From Bacteroidota bacterium (GTDB taxonomy: Bacteria; Bacteroidota; Bacteroidia; Bacteroidales; Prolixibacteraceae): 16,634 bases of DNA. A program made the position numbers and the translations under genes. Position 1 is the first letter of the stretch, and each line of letters begins with the position of its first letter. The notes beneath the pieces were generated by a model. It searched no databases. It worked only from the letters and a program-made list of their open reading frames with translations, and was not told where the DNA came from. This document shows positions 1 to 8,448 of the stretch, piece after piece. The stretch lies in NCBI GenBank assembly GCA_023488865.1, contig JAMDDG010000077.1, positions 1 through 16,634 of the forward strand, written 5' to 3'.

Positions 1-158
1 AAGGACACGTAAACAGAATAAAAAGTATCAAGCGACAAATGTATGGCAGAGCTAGCTTCGAATTGCTACGAAGAAAGGTTATCTTGTCAAAATCCGGTTG
101 AAGATTCCCCAAATGTGACGAAGAACCGCGATACTGACCCCCCTTCAGGGATGATGGT
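1..158 (-). mobile_element. possible right-end remnant of an IS21-type element
   Basis: This stretch lies just beyond the stop of the broken istB, where an IS21 element would carry its terminal repeats. Read on the minus strand it contains spaced TCA-containing blocks (a G-rich GGGGTCAGTATCGCGG, then TCACATTTGGGG, then TCAACCGGATTTTGAC). These loosely resemble the multiple short terminal repeats of IS21 family members. No exact end or target duplication can be defined. A 64-codon plus-strand open frame here (43-237) has no recognisable content and overlaps the istB end. Confidence 0.25.
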
Positions 159-807
159 TCAAAGAACTCGAATGACTGACAATTTTACCGATTTTTTCTT
201 AAACTTTCACCATTCTTCTACTTTGTACGAGGTGTGAACCAACCTGTCCATAATTGCAATGGTCTCTTCACCGATAACATCATACCAGTTGGCAACTGGT
301 AACTGACTGACAATGATAGTTGAAGCCTTACTGTGATGATCTTCAATCATTTCCATCAGTTCCATTTGTTGCTGCTGTTCCAGGTGTGTAAGGCCAAAAT
401 CATCAAGGATAAGCAAATCTGTTTTTGATATGCTTTGAAAGAACTTGAAAATAGTACCTTCTATTCTGGCAATCTTTGTTTTCAACAGGAGTAATCCATT
501 GGCAAAATAGGCAACTTTGTAGCCTTGGGCACAAGCCTGATGTCCCAGGGCTGAAGCCAAGAAGCTTTTGCCACAGCCTGTTGCCCCTGTAATGAGAATC
601 GATTCTCACTTGGAAAGATAATCACCTGTGGCCAGGGAAAGTGATTAATCCCCTGTCGATTCCTCTGGAAGCATCAAGCTTTAGTTCTTCAATGGAAACT
701 TGATATCGAAACCTGGCATTCTTGTGCAGACGCTCAAAACGGTTGTTTGACCTCTCTTGTTCTTCTGGCTGCAAAAGCAGCTCAAGTCCTTCAACCAGAT
801 TGAGTTC
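159..807 (-). pseudogene. istB: broken IstB-like ATPase of an IS21 family element
   Basis: IstB is the AAA+ ATPase helper of IS21 transposition. The pieces can be read in order on the minus strand. An N-terminal helical part (QERSNNRFERLHKNARFRYQ, then DASRGIDRGLI) covers about 807-643. Next comes a Walker A motif GATGCGKS (about 564-587) followed by FLASALGHQAC. A Walker B motif LLILDDFG (about 393-416) leads to TIIVSQLPVANWYDVIGEE, DRLVHTS and a C-terminal NGESLRKK tail. The frame is broken three times. A one-base shift near 639-645 puts SLATGDYLSK in another frame from the upstream part. An in-frame TGA sits at 606-608, ahead of Walker A. A further shift near 215-218 separates KVE from NGESLRKK, which then runs to a TGA at 159. 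Two codons also seem missing before IMDRLVH. The true N-terminus is absent, replaced by the transposase fragment to the right. It is certainly non-functional; the family call is strong. Confidence 0.9.
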
Positions 808-809
808 GT

Positions 810-1013
810 GCTGTCGTGGTTGGCAACTTTGGCGGTTTGTATCTTCTGTATCAGGTTCAACTGGTCGGTGGTCAGTTCGTCGAGATAACCGGCATTCAAA
901 ATAGTCCGATGGCATATCCCGTCGCTATGGTTGCGATAACCCCCCACTAACCGGTAATAACCCGAGTAGCGTTCCGTGGCGGGATTGGTGCGCATGGATA
1001 CCTTGAAATACAT
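810..1013 (-). pseudogene. N-terminal fragment of an IS1634-like transposase
   Basis: An ATG at 1011-1013 opens a 68-codon stretch beginning MYFKVSMRTNPAT, followed by SGYYRLV, YRN, CHRTILNAGYLDELTTDQLN and IQKI. This matches, from memory of the family, the N-terminus of the IS1634-type DDE transposases of Bacteroidota (KVSMRTNPA, GYYRLVESYRN, HRT.LN.GF). The open frame runs on to 681, but from about 810 it overlaps the istB remnant in a different frame and loses family likeness. The catalytic DDE region is missing. The fragment is cut at or very near 807-812, the point where istB begins, so the two were joined by a deletion or insertion event. The family name is less certain than the fact that this is a transposase fragment. 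Confidence 0.65.
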
Positions 1014-1045
1014 GGCTCCAAAGTTAACACCTAATTGGCTGATAA

Positions 1046-1237
1046 CCAATACCCACTTGGGATCCGGGAGAACGCAATCCAATCGAAGGAAAGTTTGGTC
1101 AAGCTAAGACTGCATATGGGTTAAACCGTATCAAAGCAAGACTACAAAACACAAGCGAATCTTGGAATTTGATCATGATGTGCAAACTTTTTGTCCTAAA
1201 TTTACCCTTCTCTTTGCACTTTTCAAAATTATTTTGA
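1046..1237 (+). pseudogene. C-terminal fragment of an IS5/IS1182-type transposase
   Basis: On the plus strand a frame open from 1046 to a TGA at 1235-1237 has no start codon of its own. It carries ERNPIEGKFGQAK, then TAYGLNRIKARLQNTSESW, then a hydrophobic tail. This E-x-x-F-G-Q-x-K...YGLNRI-K/R-A-x-L pattern is the conserved C-terminal catalytic-Glu region of DDE transposases of the IS5/IS1182 type in Bacteroidota. Everything upstream of this region (the two catalytic Asp residues) is absent and replaced by the 5' flank of the neighbouring minus-strand transposase fragment. It is read in the opposite direction to the other two IS remnants. It is too short, and starts too abruptly, to be a gene. 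Confidence 0.7.
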
Positions 1238-1306
1238 TTATATTTAAATTTTAATTTATTGACAGCCAATAGTTAATAACTTTTTTCTGCAAACCCTATT
1301 TATACT
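1238..1306. other. AT-rich spacer between the IS debris and the enzyme cluster
   Basis: This short AT-rich stretch lies downstream of the last gene of the minus-strand cluster. A terminator is expected here, but I see no convincing GC-rich hairpin followed by a T run on the minus strand. Confidence 0.5.
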
Positions 1307-4084
1307 CTATTCGTTCAGAATAAAGCTTGCCGGAGCATAGGCATCTATATCGAATGTCAATTTCAGAGCTGTAATTTTTATCGGTTCACCATTACTTTCA
1401 CCCCGAAGGTTCACAGGCTGTGCAGAAGTAAACTTAGCGCCATCAGGAAATGTCACTTCTAATCTGCCTGAAATCCCTGCTTGTTCCCATACCCGCAGAA
1501 CCGTTCCTTCGCCATCAGGGTTCGGGTCAAAAGCAGTAACAGCAACACCTTTGCGCGAAAGGGAAATTCCTTGTTGCCTATTCGGTAATTTACCGTTTTT
1601 TACCTTTGAACATGCCACTTGCACAGGTACACGGGTTTCCATTGCGGGAGTGTAGAGGGAACTTTCGGTAGTGTACTTATCGTAAGCCCAGATACGCACA
1701 CGGGCACTCATTCGCTGTCCGTTACCAATCCACGCCGGGAAGTTGGTACGCCAGTGGTTGTTGTACAGGTTCAGATAGACGTAAGGTTTTTGGGGTTCGT
1801 AGCGTTTATCAAATTTATACTCACCAGGTTCTCCAAGACTTACCAATGGTGCATCCGGAGAACAAATTCCAATGCCTGATTCACTTTTCCCATTATAAAT
1901 AGCAACTCCGTTATTGACCCACCAAAGGTGATAGTTGGCATTATCGGTAATCATATCTTTTGTCGGATCGACATCGGCACCTATTCGTCCAAGTCGGAAC
2001 TTTGGATTGTTGCATTTAAACGGAAGGCAAATCCAAGCTGTTTCAGGCCATGTTTCAGGCTGTTTCTGCCAGCTAATTTCAAGGTCGGCTATCGGATTCA
2101 CCCCGGAAAGGACCAGCGAAATGGAAATTTTTTGTGGCTGTCCGGGGCCTGGGATTGTACCTGTCATCACCGCTTTAACATCTATGGCCGATTTTTCTAG
2201 GTTAAGTGTCATATTCTGGGGAAGCGCTGAACTGTAAGCAACATCCTGCGGCATGTCGTAGGCAACAAAGGTAAACCGGTGCCCCTGATATTGTGGGTAG
2301 AGCGATTTATCAATCCACCCGGAAAGTTGCTTATAACCAAATCGTTCATAAAAATATTGGCCGAAACCCTGAGGTGCATCTGCATCAACCAACTCCTTAC
2401 CTGTTTTCTTATCAATTAAACTGGCAATCTGGCCATGTTTGGCATCGATGGTAGCTTTAAAGAATGGACTTTCAATCACACCTGAATTTGCATCTGCTTT
2501 CATTTCAGGGCTTTCAACTTTTTCTCCGGAAGCTACATACGTGCGATAACCCATTGGCGGAATATCCTTTACAACAAACCGTGACATCGGCGCCTTGTCT
2601 CCAATTGCCGAATACTCATGTGAAACAGCAATTGCCGAACCACCATCAATGGGCTTGAGTGAGACAAAATCATCTCCAAAGATCAGGCGTGTATCAAGAT
2701 CAATTTCTCCATCTCGTTTCCAGGGAAGTGGATTATACACCACAATTCGGTTCTGGTCTACATTGACATTATCGGCAAGCGAAGCCACAGCATCCTTATA
2801 GGGGTTGGTCACCAGTTCCTGAACATGAGTCACATAATCAGCATGATCTTTCCACGATCCTTCCATCAATTTATACTGTGGCGGTAAGCCCTGTTCCCAA
2901 AGTTCCTGCCAGGCTTTTCCATACGGAACTTTAATATAATGCTGATTAGCAAGTCCCCACGTATGTTCGCTGTAAAGCAGACTTTGTTCGTAAGCTTCGG
3001 CAATTGTTTTGCGCAAATCAGGACGATAAATGCCCCAGATGGTTTCGAGGGTTGACAGTTTATCCAATCCCCCAATATAAGGCCTGATATTCTGAGCCAG
3101 TTTACTTGCTTCAGGCATACTCATGCTCCCATGTATCCATACGTCGCCAATGTCAGTGCGCACAACCGGAAGTTTGCTCAAGTCTTCTTTCAAAATCATA
3201 TCAGCAAAATCATCCATATTGCCAACCCGGGCATTTATCCCGCGACTTTTGTAAAATTCAAGGTCCCTGCCAACTGTTTCAGGGTCGGGAGGTCCTTGAT
3301 TATCCCCTGTCATGTTGATATAAACCCAGGTTTTATAAGGCCAGTTTTCCGGAGGAAGCGGATCGCTGCCATAACCGTTGTTGTAAAGGGTGAGCAAACG
3401 TGACCCATCCGGTCCTTCCCACCAGAAAATGGGCGGCAGTCCGAGTGTCATATTTACAACAGGCCCGCCCATATGGTAAAACTTTATGCCTGCATGGGCA
3501 CAGAGAGTTGGTATTATCCACGATTCGCCGGGTACGTCGCTCATTTTAGCACTGATTGATAGTGGTTGTCCATACTTACGGGCAAGGGTTGATGAAATAT
3601 TGAGCCCGCGTACCATATCTTCAAGATCGGCAGTTTCAACATGCATCGAAAAAGGGAAAGCATGTATGGCAATGTTACCATCGCGAATGGCCTGTTCAAT
3701 TTTTTGCTTACGTTCAGGCACTTGTCCGTCCCAAAGAATCTGCTTCATTGGCCATCCTGAAAGTGTCCATACAAATTGTTTTTCCTTGGGTTGTTTGCTG
3801 TTTTTTTCAATTACGTCGAGCAAATGATCCGACATTGAAGTACGATAATCATGTACGACCTGTTGCACCGTTTCAGAATATCCAATATCGAAATGTGTTT
3901 TATAAACGATAATGACATTTTCAACACCCGATCTTTTAGTAGAATTTTTTTTGTCCCCACGTTCCTCAGTCGTAGATTTAGCACCAGGCAAGGTGGATTT
4001 TGTGTTGTAATCCTGTGCCTCTGACGATAGGACAAACATTATTACAAGGGCAAGCGCTGTCATTGATTTGGTAATTTTTCTCAT
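1307..4084 (-). CDS. secreted GH38-like (DUF5054-type) glycoside hydrolase
   Basis: Predicted exported 925-residue enzyme. It has an N-terminal signal peptide (basic MRK, hydrophobic ALALVIMFVL, likely cut near SEA/Q at about 23). The N-terminal barrel resembles family GH38 alpha-mannosidases. YKTHFDIGY (His64, Asp66) sits where GH38 has its metal-binding H-x-D. MSDVPGESW (Asp183) sits where the nucleophile/metal-ligand Asp lies. YSEHTWG (His374) could supply the later metal-binding His. From about 440 it becomes beta-rich, with SLIDKKTGKELVD at about 555-567, a motif seen in GH38 C-terminal sandwich domains. By family knowledge the closest annotated group is the GH38-like DUF5054 set, whose substrates are poorly known, so alpha-mannosidase activity should not be assumed. 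It is the last gene of the cluster, 15 bp after the GH123-like gene, hence probably cotranscribed with it. No truncation is seen. The ATG at 4082-4084 gives the signal peptide; no strong Shine-Dalgarno precedes it. Confidence 0.8.
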   Translation of the reverse strand: MRKITKSMTALALVIMFVLSSEAQDYNTKSTLPGAKSTTEERGDKKNSTKRSGVENVIIVYKTHFDIGYSETVQQVVHDYRTSMSDHLLDVIEKNSKQPKEKQFVWTLSGWPMKQILWDGQVPERKQKIEQAIRDGNIAIHAFPFSMHVETADLEDMVRGLNISSTLARKYGQPLSISAKMSDVPGESWIIPTLCAHAGIKFYHMGGPVVNMTLGLPPIFWWEGPDGSRLLTLYNNGYGSDPLPPENWPYKTWVYINMTGDNQGPPDPETVGRDLEFYKSRGINARVGNMDDFADMILKEDLSKLPVVRTDIGDVWIHGSMSMPEASKLAQNIRPYIGGLDKLSTLETIWGIYRPDLRKTIAEAYEQSLLYSEHTWGLANQHYIKVPYGKAWQELWEQGLPPQYKLMEGSWKDHADYVTHVQELVTNPYKDAVASLADNVNVDQNRIVVYNPLPWKRDGEIDLDTRLIFGDDFVSLKPIDGGSAIAVSHEYSAIGDKAPMSRFVVKDIPPMGYRTYVASGEKVESPEMKADANSGVIESPFFKATIDAKHGQIASLIDKKTGKELVDADAPQGFGQYFYERFGYKQLSGWIDKSLYPQYQGHRFTFVAYDMPQDVAYSSALPQNMTLNLEKSAIDVKAVMTGTIPGPGQPQKISISLVLSGVNPIADLEISWQKQPETWPETAWICLPFKCNNPKFRLGRIGADVDPTKDMITDNANYHLWWVNNGVAIYNGKSESGIGICSPDAPLVSLGEPGEYKFDKRYEPQKPYVYLNLYNNHWRTNFPAWIGNGQRMSARVRIWAYDKYTTESSLYTPAMETRVPVQVACSKVKNGKLPNRQQGISLSRKGVAVTAFDPNPDGEGTVLRVWEQAGISGRLEVTFPDGAKFTSAQPVNLRGESNGEPIKITALKLTFDIDAYAPASFILNE

Positions 4085-4099
4085 GATATTTATATTAGG

Positions 4100-6733
4100 T
4101 TATCTTTTTTTCTTTTTCAAAACAATCAAATATCCCTTTCCCCCGGGAACTATCATTTTATCCAACGAGACTGATTTTTGTTTCTGCTGATAATCTTTAA
4201 TTTCAGGAATAAAAACATCAATATTGGCCGGACCAATACATATCTTTGCCCAGTCGATAAAGATTGATGTCTCTAAATCTATATCTTTCCAGTTAGCCAC
4301 AGAGATAATTGTTTCATCTGCACTTTTGTAAATTGAAGCTTTGATCATAGAATTGCTGCATGTCACAGGACAATCCTTTTCCCAGTATCCAACCATTAAT
4401 TTGTCTTCAATTTGATAGTCATCCCAGAATTTCCATATTTCAGTTGGAGGATTAACTGTCCATCCTGCACGTGTGGTAATGCCATAAACCATACCACGCC
4501 ATGGATTTCCGCCACCTTCTAGCATCTGTCCGGGCAACCCAAACGGAATTCCCGATACTTCAACCAGCCAATGATCGGGCAACCGGTTATAGTCGCGTCC
4601 TTCGCCAATCCACACCAAATCGAAATAAGGAAGTAAATCCATGTAAAGGTTTAAACAGCTTGCAAATCCTGCCCATTTGTTAAAATGGTTCCAGCTGTGC
4701 AAGTCCATTCTTCCTTCAGAACGGTAATGATCAATTACTTTTCTTGCCCGTCGTAAAGTAAAACGGTCGAGAGCTGAATCGTCGATATAAACACCATCAA
4801 TACCCATAATCTGAACCATCCAGTCTAAACCGGCGATGTAAAAATTATTGAGTCGACTATCCGGAGTGGTAATCACAGAAAGATCGGTTTCTCCTTTGAA
4901 CCGACCCTCTTTCACCGGATTGTACCATGCCGGAATGTATTTCTCTCTTAAATTCTTGATAAGCCATTCATTCGGGCCGTTGGGATGCAAAGCTTCTGTC
5001 CAAGTAGCATTCCCTGGCCCCGGGAAAATTATTTCACCGTTCAGACTGTTAAAAGCCCAGAACTCAGGAAGGTTTTTGGTCAATTCGCGGGTCGTGTAAT
5101 AAAATTTCATCCGCATGTTCTCCTTGTGCGCATTGGTCACCAGTTGAGTAAGTTCCTTGACATTTGCATCCAGATAGGGGTAGTTGATAAACGGATAAAT
5201 GTCTTCGGCATGGTGGATATTGATAATATTTGCACCTGCCTTTTTCGCATTCTCAATTTTCACTGAAGTGTTGGTTCCGCCTCCGTGATAATACCGGTCG
5301 CCAAATTTATTTTGCCTGTCAATCATCCTGAATGGTGTGATCAACAATTCAAAATCGTAGTTGAGCATCTCTCCGTATTTCAAGTCCCTGCTGCCTGAAT
5401 AAGCATTGATGACCACATCGTTGTTTTGCTCACTGACATTAACGCCACCTTTCCCCTCATTTCCCCAAGACGGGGGCATTTTCAGCGGGCCAAACTTATA
5501 ATAGATATTGACCAGCGGGCGGACATAATTCTCCGCTTTCCATTTTATCCGCAAGCCGCCATTCACTGCACCGACCCACAACATGTCCTGATTTTTGGTC
5601 ACGTCCCACTTCCATTTCCAGTCCGGAGGCCGGTAACCTCCTTCCTGCCCAAGTCCCATCATATATTCGGCTTTTTCTTTAACAACAGGTATTTCTATCC
5701 GGATGTCTTTCACCTTTACCGGAACTTTTGCAGTCAATTTTAACCGGTAATCCACGAAACCGTCAAACTCCATTTGTCCCGTACATTCAAGATCGCACAT
5801 ATCCGAAGTATTGATAACCTTCCAGACAAGCTTCGATGGTATCTGTTCAATGAAGGTCAGCTTGCCTGGTACCAGCCGCACAACCTCTCCATTTTCCGTT
5901 TCAATAATAAACCGAAAAGGATGGTCAACAATCGGTTCACCCCTGGAAACCAGCGACTGGTTGGAAGCACCAAAATAACTCGTAATAGAAGCTGGAAGTC
6001 CATTTCCGGCAATATTCAAGGTGCGTCCCAAAATACTGACCTTGTTTTCTTCGACCTTAACAGGAAGGTAACCTCTTGTAATTTCTTCGTCAATGCCGAC
6101 AGTTGAATTGAGCCAATTAAGGCGGGACAAACGGACACCTTCATTATATCCATGATTTGGGACAACTTCCCCATCGACTTTTAACAGAAGTGGTATAACC
6201 CGTTTCTCTCCATGTACAAGTATTGAAACCGAACCAACATAGTTTCCATCTCCAATTCCATTCAAGTCGATACCTATCCAAAGAGCTTGTATGTGTCCGG
6301 CAGCAACATTAATTGCCTTTGAAAAGGGATAGCCTTTAAAATCGATACCGCCTTTGTTGAAACAAGTCATCCGACTATCAGCAATTGCCTTTCCGTTCTT
6401 CTCCTTCAGATCGGAGAATTTGACCTGGACATCTCCAGCATCCTGTTTCAACGCCCAAACGCCCAATTGATACACGAAGAATTCCTCTGGCCGGGCGTTG
6501 AGTACAAAATTTTCAGGATGGATGGCTTCCTTAATTTTTCCTTCAGGAATTGAATCAAACCACTTTATTGGGTTTTCACGTAATTCAGGAAAAACTAAAA
6601 ACGATTGATTTCTTAGTAAATGCCTATACTTCGCAAAGGCACAAGTTGTGGAAAGATTGTTTGTAGGTTCACCCGCAAAAGCTGTCATGCAACAGGCAAC
6701 AAAAACAAACAAACTGATTTTCAGATATTTCAT
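4100..6733 (-). CDS. secreted GH123/DUF6067-like glycoside hydrolase candidate
   Basis: Predicted exported 877-residue protein with a signal peptide at 1-20 (KYLKISLFVFVACCMTAFA, cut before GEP). Cys14-Cys15 lie inside the hydrophobic stretch and do not form a good lipobox. Residues about 25-470 are beta-rich, as in the N-terminal domains of the GH123/DUF6067 group. Residues about 475-770 look like a TIM barrel. Strand-like pieces are NIINIHHAEDIYPF (about 502-515), MKFYYTTREL (about 542-551), GIDGVYIDDSALDR (644-657), DLHSWNH (677-683), and FDLVWIGEGRDY (704-715). Asp651/Asp652 and Glu711 are the best catalytic candidates. A small beta domain ends in a lysine-rich tail. GH123 enzymes are beta-N-acetylgalactosaminidases, but many DUF6067-type proteins have no known activity. 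The fold assignment is moderately sure, the reaction is not. It sits 15 bp upstream of the GH38-like gene and 173 bp downstream of a sulfatase. AAAGG touches the ATG directly, too close to act as a normal ribosome site. Confidence 0.65.
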   Translation of the reverse strand: MKYLKISLFVFVACCMTAFAGEPTNNLSTTCAFAKYRHLLRNQSFLVFPELRENPIKWFDSIPEGKIKEAIHPENFVLNARPEEFFVYQLGVWALKQDAGDVQVKFSDLKEKNGKAIADSRMTCFNKGGIDFKGYPFSKAINVAAGHIQALWIGIDLNGIGDGNYVGSVSILVHGEKRVIPLLLKVDGEVVPNHGYNEGVRLSRLNWLNSTVGIDEEITRGYLPVKVEENKVSILGRTLNIAGNGLPASITSYFGASNQSLVSRGEPIVDHPFRFIIETENGEVVRLVPGKLTFIEQIPSKLVWKVINTSDMCDLECTGQMEFDGFVDYRLKLTAKVPVKVKDIRIEIPVVKEKAEYMMGLGQEGGYRPPDWKWKWDVTKNQDMLWVGAVNGGLRIKWKAENYVRPLVNIYYKFGPLKMPPSWGNEGKGGVNVSEQNNDVVINAYSGSRDLKYGEMLNYDFELLITPFRMIDRQNKFGDRYYHGGGTNTSVKIENAKKAGANIINIHHAEDIYPFINYPYLDANVKELTQLVTNAHKENMRMKFYYTTRELTKNLPEFWAFNSLNGEIIFPGPGNATWTEALHPNGPNEWLIKNLREKYIPAWYNPVKEGRFKGETDLSVITTPDSRLNNFYIAGLDWMVQIMGIDGVYIDDSALDRFTLRRARKVIDHYRSEGRMDLHSWNHFNKWAGFASCLNLYMDLLPYFDLVWIGEGRDYNRLPDHWLVEVSGIPFGLPGQMLEGGGNPWRGMVYGITTRAGWTVNPPTEIWKFWDDYQIEDKLMVGYWEKDCPVTCSNSMIKASIYKSADETIISVANWKDIDLETSIFIDWAKICIGPANIDVFIPEIKDYQQKQKSVSLDKMIVPGGKGYLIVLKKKKR

Positions 6734-6906
6734 CCTTTAGATTTTATTACAAAAAGCTACGGCTCTTTATGTCTGTACTTAATTTTGTCAATTATCAACA
6801 ATAGAAAATTACTTTTCCACATAATCGAACGGTAAGTTCTTGTAATCATGGACTAATAAACTCTTACTAAATAAATTTAGAATATTCATAATTTTTGGTT
6901 TTAAGT
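6734..6906 (-). promoter_or_regulatory. 173-bp AT-rich intergenic region, possible internal promoter
   Basis: This is one of only two long gaps in an otherwise tightly packed operon, lying upstream of the GH123-like gene. On the minus strand TAAATTTA and TAATTTTC each match the Bacteroidota -7 element (TAnnTTTG) with one mismatch. I cannot pair either with a -33 TTTG at the usual spacing. No terminator hairpin is clear. The promoter role is inferred from gap size and composition. Confidence 0.3.
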
Positions 6907-8277
6907 CTAATTTTCAGTTATTCCAACTGGACGTGCTTCTTTTTTTAAGGTACTTTCGAATGCCTCAAGCGCACTTTTAAGTTCTTCTGCAATTTCAGGA
7001 TTTTCACCAATGACATTCTTGCTTTCTGCGATATCTTTATCCAAATTATAAAGGGCTTCCGGTTGCATAAACGATTTGCTTTTCCCGTTCTTCCCATCTT
7101 TCCCAGGTTCTGTCACAAATCTGGAATTATGGGGCAAAATGTATTTCCATTTACCTTTACGTATGGCCAGTAATTTTTCGTCTAAGTAATAATAGAAGTA
7201 GCGATTACTTAGGGCTGTCATCCTCTTTCCTTTGAGGATAGACAATATGCTTACGCCATCAATTTTTTTAGAAGGTAATTTTGCTCCCGTAACCTGACAG
7301 ATTGTTGGCAGCAAATCCATGCTGGTAACCAATTTGTCACAGACTTTCCCTTGGGGGATTACATCAGGCCACGACATAACACATGGCTCACGGAACCCTC
7401 CTTCGAAAATACTAAATTTTCCACTCCTTAGTTCTCCCGCACTTCCGGCGTGATTACCAAAAGAGAGCCAGGGGCCATTATCAGAGGTAAAAATCACCAG
7501 CGTATTATCCAATACTCCATTCTCTTTTAAGGCTTTTACGATCTCACCTACTGACCAGTCGATTTCTTCAATGACATCGCCATACAAGCCACCTTTTGAC
7601 TTCCCTTTGAACTTGTCTGATGCATCAATGGGAATGTGTGGCATGGAGTGGGCCAGATAAACAAAAAACGGGGATTTTCCTGCCTGATTGTTAATAAAAT
7701 CAACACAGAATTCTGTGTAACGACGGGTCAATAATGCCTGGTCTGGTTCAATTTCAATTACGTCATTATCTTTCATTAATGGCAAATTGCCCCTGTTCAT
7801 ATCGTTGGAATATGGGATTCCAAGATATTGGTCAAATCCATGTTGTAAGGGTAAAAACATTTTTTTATCGCCTAAGTGCCATTTGCCAGCCATAGCGGTA
7901 GCGTAACCGTTTTGTTTTAGCAATTCAGCTATTGTCTCTTCTTTTGGATTTATTCCAGTATTACCCTTGAGCCCCCCAACACGCCCAGGGAAAAGCACTT
8001 TTGGTAAACCAATCCTGTTAGGGTAACAACCTGTTAACAAAGCAGCCCTGGAAGGGGTACAGACCGAAGCGGCAACATGAAAATCGGAGAATTTCATGCC
8101 ATTTTCAGCTAAATGGTCAATATTAGGCGTCGAAATTGTTTTTGATCCAAAACAGCTTAAATCCGCATAACCTTGGTCATCGGTAAAAATCAAAACTATA
8201 TTAGGAGTTTTGTTTTCTTTGTTCGAGCTAGAAAAACCAAATATGCCCGATAATAGCATTATAAAAAGATTTCTCAT
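6907..8277 (-). CDS. family S1 sulfatase (arylsulfatase A-like)
   Basis: Formylglycine-dependent type I sulfatase that hydrolyses a sulfate ester, most likely on a saccharide given the neighbours. It is 456 residues long, which is complete for the family. A short hydrophobic N-terminus (FIMLLSGIFGF) suggests export, with no lipobox Cys. IFTDDQG supplies calcium ligands Asp33/Asp34. The signature CTPSR (Cys73 to Arg77), followed by AALLTG, carries the Cys that is converted to formylglycine. GKWHLG (Lys132, His134), AHSMPH (His210) and SDNG (Asp266, Asn267) complete the active site, with Lys287 a likely late sulfate-binding Lys. The C-terminal subdomain includes AIRKGKWKYI and LYNLDKDIAESKN. 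The S1 subfamily cannot be fixed by eye. Activation needs a maturase (anSME or FGE) encoded elsewhere. It is flanked by gaps of 173 and 171 bp, so it may form its own transcription unit within the cluster. All catalytic residues are present. Confidence 0.93.
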   Translation of the reverse strand: MRNLFIMLLSGIFGFSSSNKENKTPNIVLIFTDDQGYADLSCFGSKTISTPNIDHLAENGMKFSDFHVAASVCTPSRAALLTGCYPNRIGLPKVLFPGRVGGLKGNTGINPKEETIAELLKQNGYATAMAGKWHLGDKKMFLPLQHGFDQYLGIPYSNDMNRGNLPLMKDNDVIEIEPDQALLTRRYTEFCVDFINNQAGKSPFFVYLAHSMPHIPIDASDKFKGKSKGGLYGDVIEEIDWSVGEIVKALKENGVLDNTLVIFTSDNGPWLSFGNHAGSAGELRSGKFSIFEGGFREPCVMSWPDVIPQGKVCDKLVTSMDLLPTICQVTGAKLPSKKIDGVSILSILKGKRMTALSNRYFYYYLDEKLLAIRKGKWKYILPHNSRFVTEPGKDGKNGKSKSFMQPEALYNLDKDIAESKNVIGENPEIAEELKSALEAFESTLKKEARPVGITEN

Positions 8278-8448
8278 TTTTATTATTATTAAGTGTAGTT
8301 TTTAAGCGATCTTTTGATTTCAAAGTTTTAATATTTATGTTTGTTCCATTGGACAACAAAAAATTCTATTGATTATATTTACTTCTGTCAACGTCTATTG
8401 TAACCCAATAATACCTTCAAACGGGTATAAACATTATAGGGGATCATA
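8278..8448 (-). promoter_or_regulatory. 171-bp AT-rich intergenic region, possible internal promoter
   Basis: This gap separates the two sulfatase genes and is the second long gap of the cluster. No tRNA-like or riboswitch-like structure is apparent. A minus-strand AAACTTTG about 35-42 bases before the downstream ATG is one mismatch from the Bacteroidota TAnnTTTG element, but the nearest upstream TTTG is too far away. A weak 5-bp inverted repeat (TATAA-ACA-TTATA) lies near 8426-8438. Confidence 0.3.

Noticed and set aside
403..609. 68-codon minus-strand open frame as a gene
   Set aside because: It is an alternative-frame reading across the Walker A region of istB; the IstB residues are in another frame.
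622..915. 97-codon minus-strand open frame as a gene
   Set aside because: Its second half is the N-terminal part of the broken istB and its first half is an out-of-frame reading of the transposase fragment.
1238..1306. rho-independent terminator at the end of the cluster
   Set aside because: No GC-rich stem followed by a T run can be found on the minus strand here.
3486..3827. 113-codon plus-strand open frame
   Set aside because: It is antisense to the GH38-like gene, which is coherent over its full length.
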